Shown piece by piece: positions 62,106 through 64,000 of a DNA stretch of 64,000 nucleotides (the first letter of the stretch is position 1; each line of letters starts with the position of its first letter). The notes under the pieces were generated by a model. That model was not told the DNA's origin. It did no database searches and saw only the letters and a list, made by a program, of their open reading frames with translations. The position numbers and the translations under genes were made by a program. Source of the DNA: Allobacillus halotolerans (GTDB taxonomy: Bacteria > Bacillota > Bacilli > Bacillales > Alkalibacillaceae); NCBI RefSeq assembly GCF_028743495.1, contig NZ_CP117968.1, one strand, 5' to 3'.

Positions 62106-62384
62106 ATGGGTCGTAGTTTGAAAAAAGGACCTTTCGCAGATGATCATCTGATGAAAAAAGTCGAAGAGCTAGATAACAATAATAAAAAGCAAGTGATCAA
62201 GACATGGTCTCGTCGTTCTACCATCTTCCCACATTTCGTAGGACACACTTTCGCAGTGTATGATGGACGTAAACATGTACCAGTATATGTCACGGAAGAT
62301 ATGGTCGGTCACAAACTAGGTGAGTTTGCACCGACACGTACGTACAGAGGTCATGCTGGTGACGATAAGAAAACAAAACGCTAG
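62106..62384 (+). CDS. rpsS: 30S ribosomal protein S19
   Basis: 30S head protein contacting the central protuberance; 92 residues, starting GRSLKKGPFADDHLMKK and with TIFPHFVGHTFAVYDGRKH (nt 62221-62277). GGGAGG precedes ATG 62106. Confidence 0.97.
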   Translation: MGRSLKKGPFADDHLMKKVEELDNNNKKQVIKTWSRRSTIFPHFVGHTFAVYDGRKHVPVYVTEDMVGHKLGEFAPTRTYRGHAGDDKKTKR

Positions 62385-62403
62385 TTGAGAGGAGGTTTGC
62401 ATG

Positions 62404-62748
62404 ATGCAACAAGCTAAAGCCGTAGCTAAAACTGTCCGTATTGCTCCTCGTAAAGCTCGTTTAGTCGTTGATTTAATTCGAGGAAAACAAGTAGGCGAAG
62501 CTATCGCAATTCTTAAGCACACGAACCGTGCTGCTTCACCGATTGTAGAAAAACTTATTTACTCTGCTGTCGCAAACGCAGAGCATAACTATGAAATGGA
62601 TACGGATTCGTTGATCGTATCAGAAGTATATGTCAATGAAGGTGTCACATTAAAAAGATTTCGTCCGCGCGCACAAGGTCGTGCTACAGCAATCAATAAA
62701 CGTACCAGCCACATCACAGTAGTGGTAACAGAACAAAAGGAGGGATAG
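62404..62748 (+). CDS. rplV: 50S ribosomal protein L22
   Basis: Exit-tunnel protein; 114 residues with VRIAPRKARLVVDLIRGK (nt 62431-62484) and the tunnel hairpin FRPRAQGRA. ATG codons at 62401 and 62404; the second has better spacing from GAGGAGG, the first adds one Met. No macrolide-type deletion or insertion is seen in the hairpin. Confidence 0.94.
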   Translation: MQQAKAVAKTVRIAPRKARLVVDLIRGKQVGEAIAILKHTNRAASPIVEKLIYSAVANAEHNYEMDTDSLIVSEVYVNEGVTLKRFRPRAQGRATAINKRTSHITVVVTEQKEG

Positions 62749-62751
62749 TTC

Positions 62752-63393
62752 GTGGGTAACAAAATCAATCCTCATGGTCTTCGTGTAGGAATCATCCGTG
62801 ATTGGGACTCTAAATGGTTCGCAGAAAAAGATTACGCTGACTTATTGCATGAAGATATCATGATCCGTGATTATATCGAAGAACGCTTAGCTGATTCATC
62901 TGTATCAAACGTTGAGATCGAAAGAGCAGCAAATCGAGTGAATATCTCAATCCACACATCTAAACCAGGAATGGTGATCGGTAAAGGTGGATCTGAAGTT
63001 GACGCTTTACGTACAAAGCTAAGCAACATGACAGACAAGAAAGTTCACATCAATATTGTAGAAGTTAAAAAACCTGACCTTGATGCAACACTAGTTGCTC
63101 AAAATATTGCTCGTCAATTGGAGAACCGTGTTTCATTCCGTCGTGTACAAAAGCAATCCATTCAACGCGCAATGCGTGGGGGAGCTAAAGGAATCAAAAC
63201 AATGGTTTCCGGTCGTTTAGGCGGAGCAGACATTGCTCGTGCTGAATATTACAGTGAAGGAACAGTACCACTACACACACTTCGTGCAGATATCGATTAT
63301 GGAACTGCTGAAGCTGACACTACTTATGGAAAACTCGGTGTTAAAGTGTGGATTTACCGTGGTGAGATCCTTCCAACAAAAAATGAAAACTAA
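62752..63393 (+). CDS. rpsC: 30S ribosomal protein S3
   Basis: Part of the mRNA entry channel; 213 residues with the KH motif GMVIGKGGSEVD (nt 62969-63004). GTG 62752 follows AAAGGAGGGA, and the N-terminus GNKINPHGLRVGII is canonical. Confidence 0.97.
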   Translation: MGNKINPHGLRVGIIRDWDSKWFAEKDYADLLHEDIMIRDYIEERLADSSVSNVEIERAANRVNISIHTSKPGMVIGKGGSEVDALRTKLSNMTDKKVHINIVEVKKPDLDATLVAQNIARQLENRVSFRRVQKQSIQRAMRGGAKGIKTMVSGRLGGADIARAEYYSEGTVPLHTLRADIDYGTAEADTTYGKLGVKVWIYRGEILPTKNEN

Positions 63394-63411
63394 GGAAGGG
63401 GGATTAGCAAT

Positions 63412-63846
63412 ATGTTAATGCCGAAGCGTGTAAAATACCGTAAACCACATCGCGTGAGCTTAAAAGGTCGTGCGAAAGGTGGAACTGAAGTAGCATTTGG
63501 AGAATATGGCCTTCAAGCTCTTGAAGGTGAATGGATCACAAGTCGACAAATTGAGGCTGCCCGTATTGCAATGACTCGTTACATGAAACGTGGCGGTAAA
63601 GTTTGGATTAAAATCTTTCCGGACAGACCGAAAACAGCTAAACCTCTTGAGGTTCGTATGGGTTCCGGTAAAGGGTCTCCTGAATCTTGGGTAGCGGTTG
63701 TAAAACCTGGAAAAATCTTATTTGAGATTGCGGGAGTCGACGAAGAGGTTGCTCGCGAAGCACTTCGTCTTGCGTCTCACAAACTTCCTATCCGTACTAA
63801 GTTTGTAAAACGTGAAGAAATTGGTGGTGAAAGCAATGAAAGCTAA
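63412..63846 (+). CDS. rplP: 50S ribosomal protein L16
   Basis: Large-subunit protein near the A-site tRNA elbow; 144 residues with TRYMKRGGKVWIKIFPDRP (nt 63574-63630). ATG 63412, eight bases after GGGGGA, gives MLMPKRVKYRK, matching the family MLxPKR start. Overlaps rpmC by 11 bases. Confidence 0.97.
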   Translation: MLMPKRVKYRKPHRVSLKGRAKGGTEVAFGEYGLQALEGEWITSRQIEAARIAMTRYMKRGGKVWIKIFPDRPKTAKPLEVRMGSGKGSPESWVAVVKPGKILFEIAGVDEEVAREALRLASHKLPIRTKFVKREEIGGESNES

Positions 63847-64000
63847 TGAAATTAGAGAACTAACCACTGCCGAAATTGAACAAAAAGTAAAATCTTTAAA
63901 AGAAGAACTCTTTAACCTACGTTTCCAATTAGCAACAGGACAGCTTGAAAATACGGTTCGTATCCGTGAAGTCAAAAAATCCATTGCTCGATTGAAAACA
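63836..64000 (+). CDS. rpmC: 50S ribosomal protein L29 (3' partial)
   Basis: Small exit-site protein; 55 codons are visible before the window ends, of about 65 in the family. It shows EELFNLRFQLATGQLENTVRI, in part (nt 63902-63964). ATG 63836 lies inside rplP, the usual coupling. Confidence 0.94.
   Translation, partial: MKANEIRELTTAEIEQKVKSLKEELFNLRFQLATGQLENTVRIREVKKSIARLKT

Overview
The window is a stretch of a sporulating Bacillota chromosome, family Bacillaceae. It follows the origin-proximal gene order of Bacillus subtilis from spoIIE to the S10 ribosomal-protein operon, with every gene on the + strand. SpoIIE, SigH, the CtsR/McsA/McsB/ClpC operon, a Cys T-box, an L10 leader and Bacillus-type rRNA support this placement. 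Many proteins have acidic stretches (the FtsH tail, for example), which would suit a salt-tolerant relative, but the genus cannot be fixed by eye.

Layout: (1) 1-3.6 kb, the sporulation phosphatase spoIIE (5' cut by the window edge), a VWA protein (yabS) and a membrane Ser/Thr kinase (yabT). (2) 3.7-13.3 kb, tilS, hpt, ftsH, coaX, hslO, the folate genes folP-folB-folK, and lysS. The cysK, pabABC and dusB genes that sit here in B. subtilis are missing. (3) 13.3-14.2 kb, one accessory gene that looks like a caspase/DUF4347-type His/Cys protein. (4) 14.3-25.4 kb, two rRNA operons in tandem (rrnJ-rrnW type) with nine tRNA genes between them: Val-Thr-Lys-Leu-Gly-Leu-Arg-Pro-Ala. (5) 25.6-31.1 kb, an MgtC-family membrane protein, then ctsR-mcsA-mcsB-clpC behind a CtsR operator. 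(6) 31.2-36.7 kb, radA, yacL (PIN-TRAM), ispD, ispF, gltX. The c-di-AMP synthase gene disA, normally between radA and yacL, is absent. (7) 36.7-40.8 kb, a Cys-specific T-box followed by cysE-cysS-mrnC-rlmB-yacP. (8) 40.8-46.1 kb, sigH, rpmG, secE, nusG, rplK-rplA, the L10 leader with rplJ-rplL, and an RsmC-like methyltransferase. (9) 46.5-58.6 kb, rpoB-rpoC-ybxF-rpsL-rpsG-fusA-tuf. (10) 58.6-59.3 kb, a spacer holding a 52-bp tandem repeat and two S10 promoters. (11) 59.3-64 kb, rpsJ-rplC-rplD-rplW-rplB-rpsS-rplV-rpsC-rplP-rpmC, cut by the window end.

Functionally this is a growth-machinery block: rRNA, tRNA, r-proteins, RNA polymerase, elongation factors and three aminoacyl-tRNA synthetases, with proteostasis (FtsH, Hsp33, ClpC/McsB) and entry into sporulation (SigH, SpoIIE) interleaved. 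Observations most worth checking: a Tyr at the RpoB position where a rifampicin-sensitive enzyme has Asp (E. coli D516); a sigma-A promoter inside the first 23S-5S spacer that could drive the tRNAs and the second rRNA operon; covarying 5S helix changes; the 52-bp helically phased repeat; the His/Cys accessory gene; and two promoters whose -10 box lies inside an inverted repeat. I did not find a defence, secretion or biosynthetic island.
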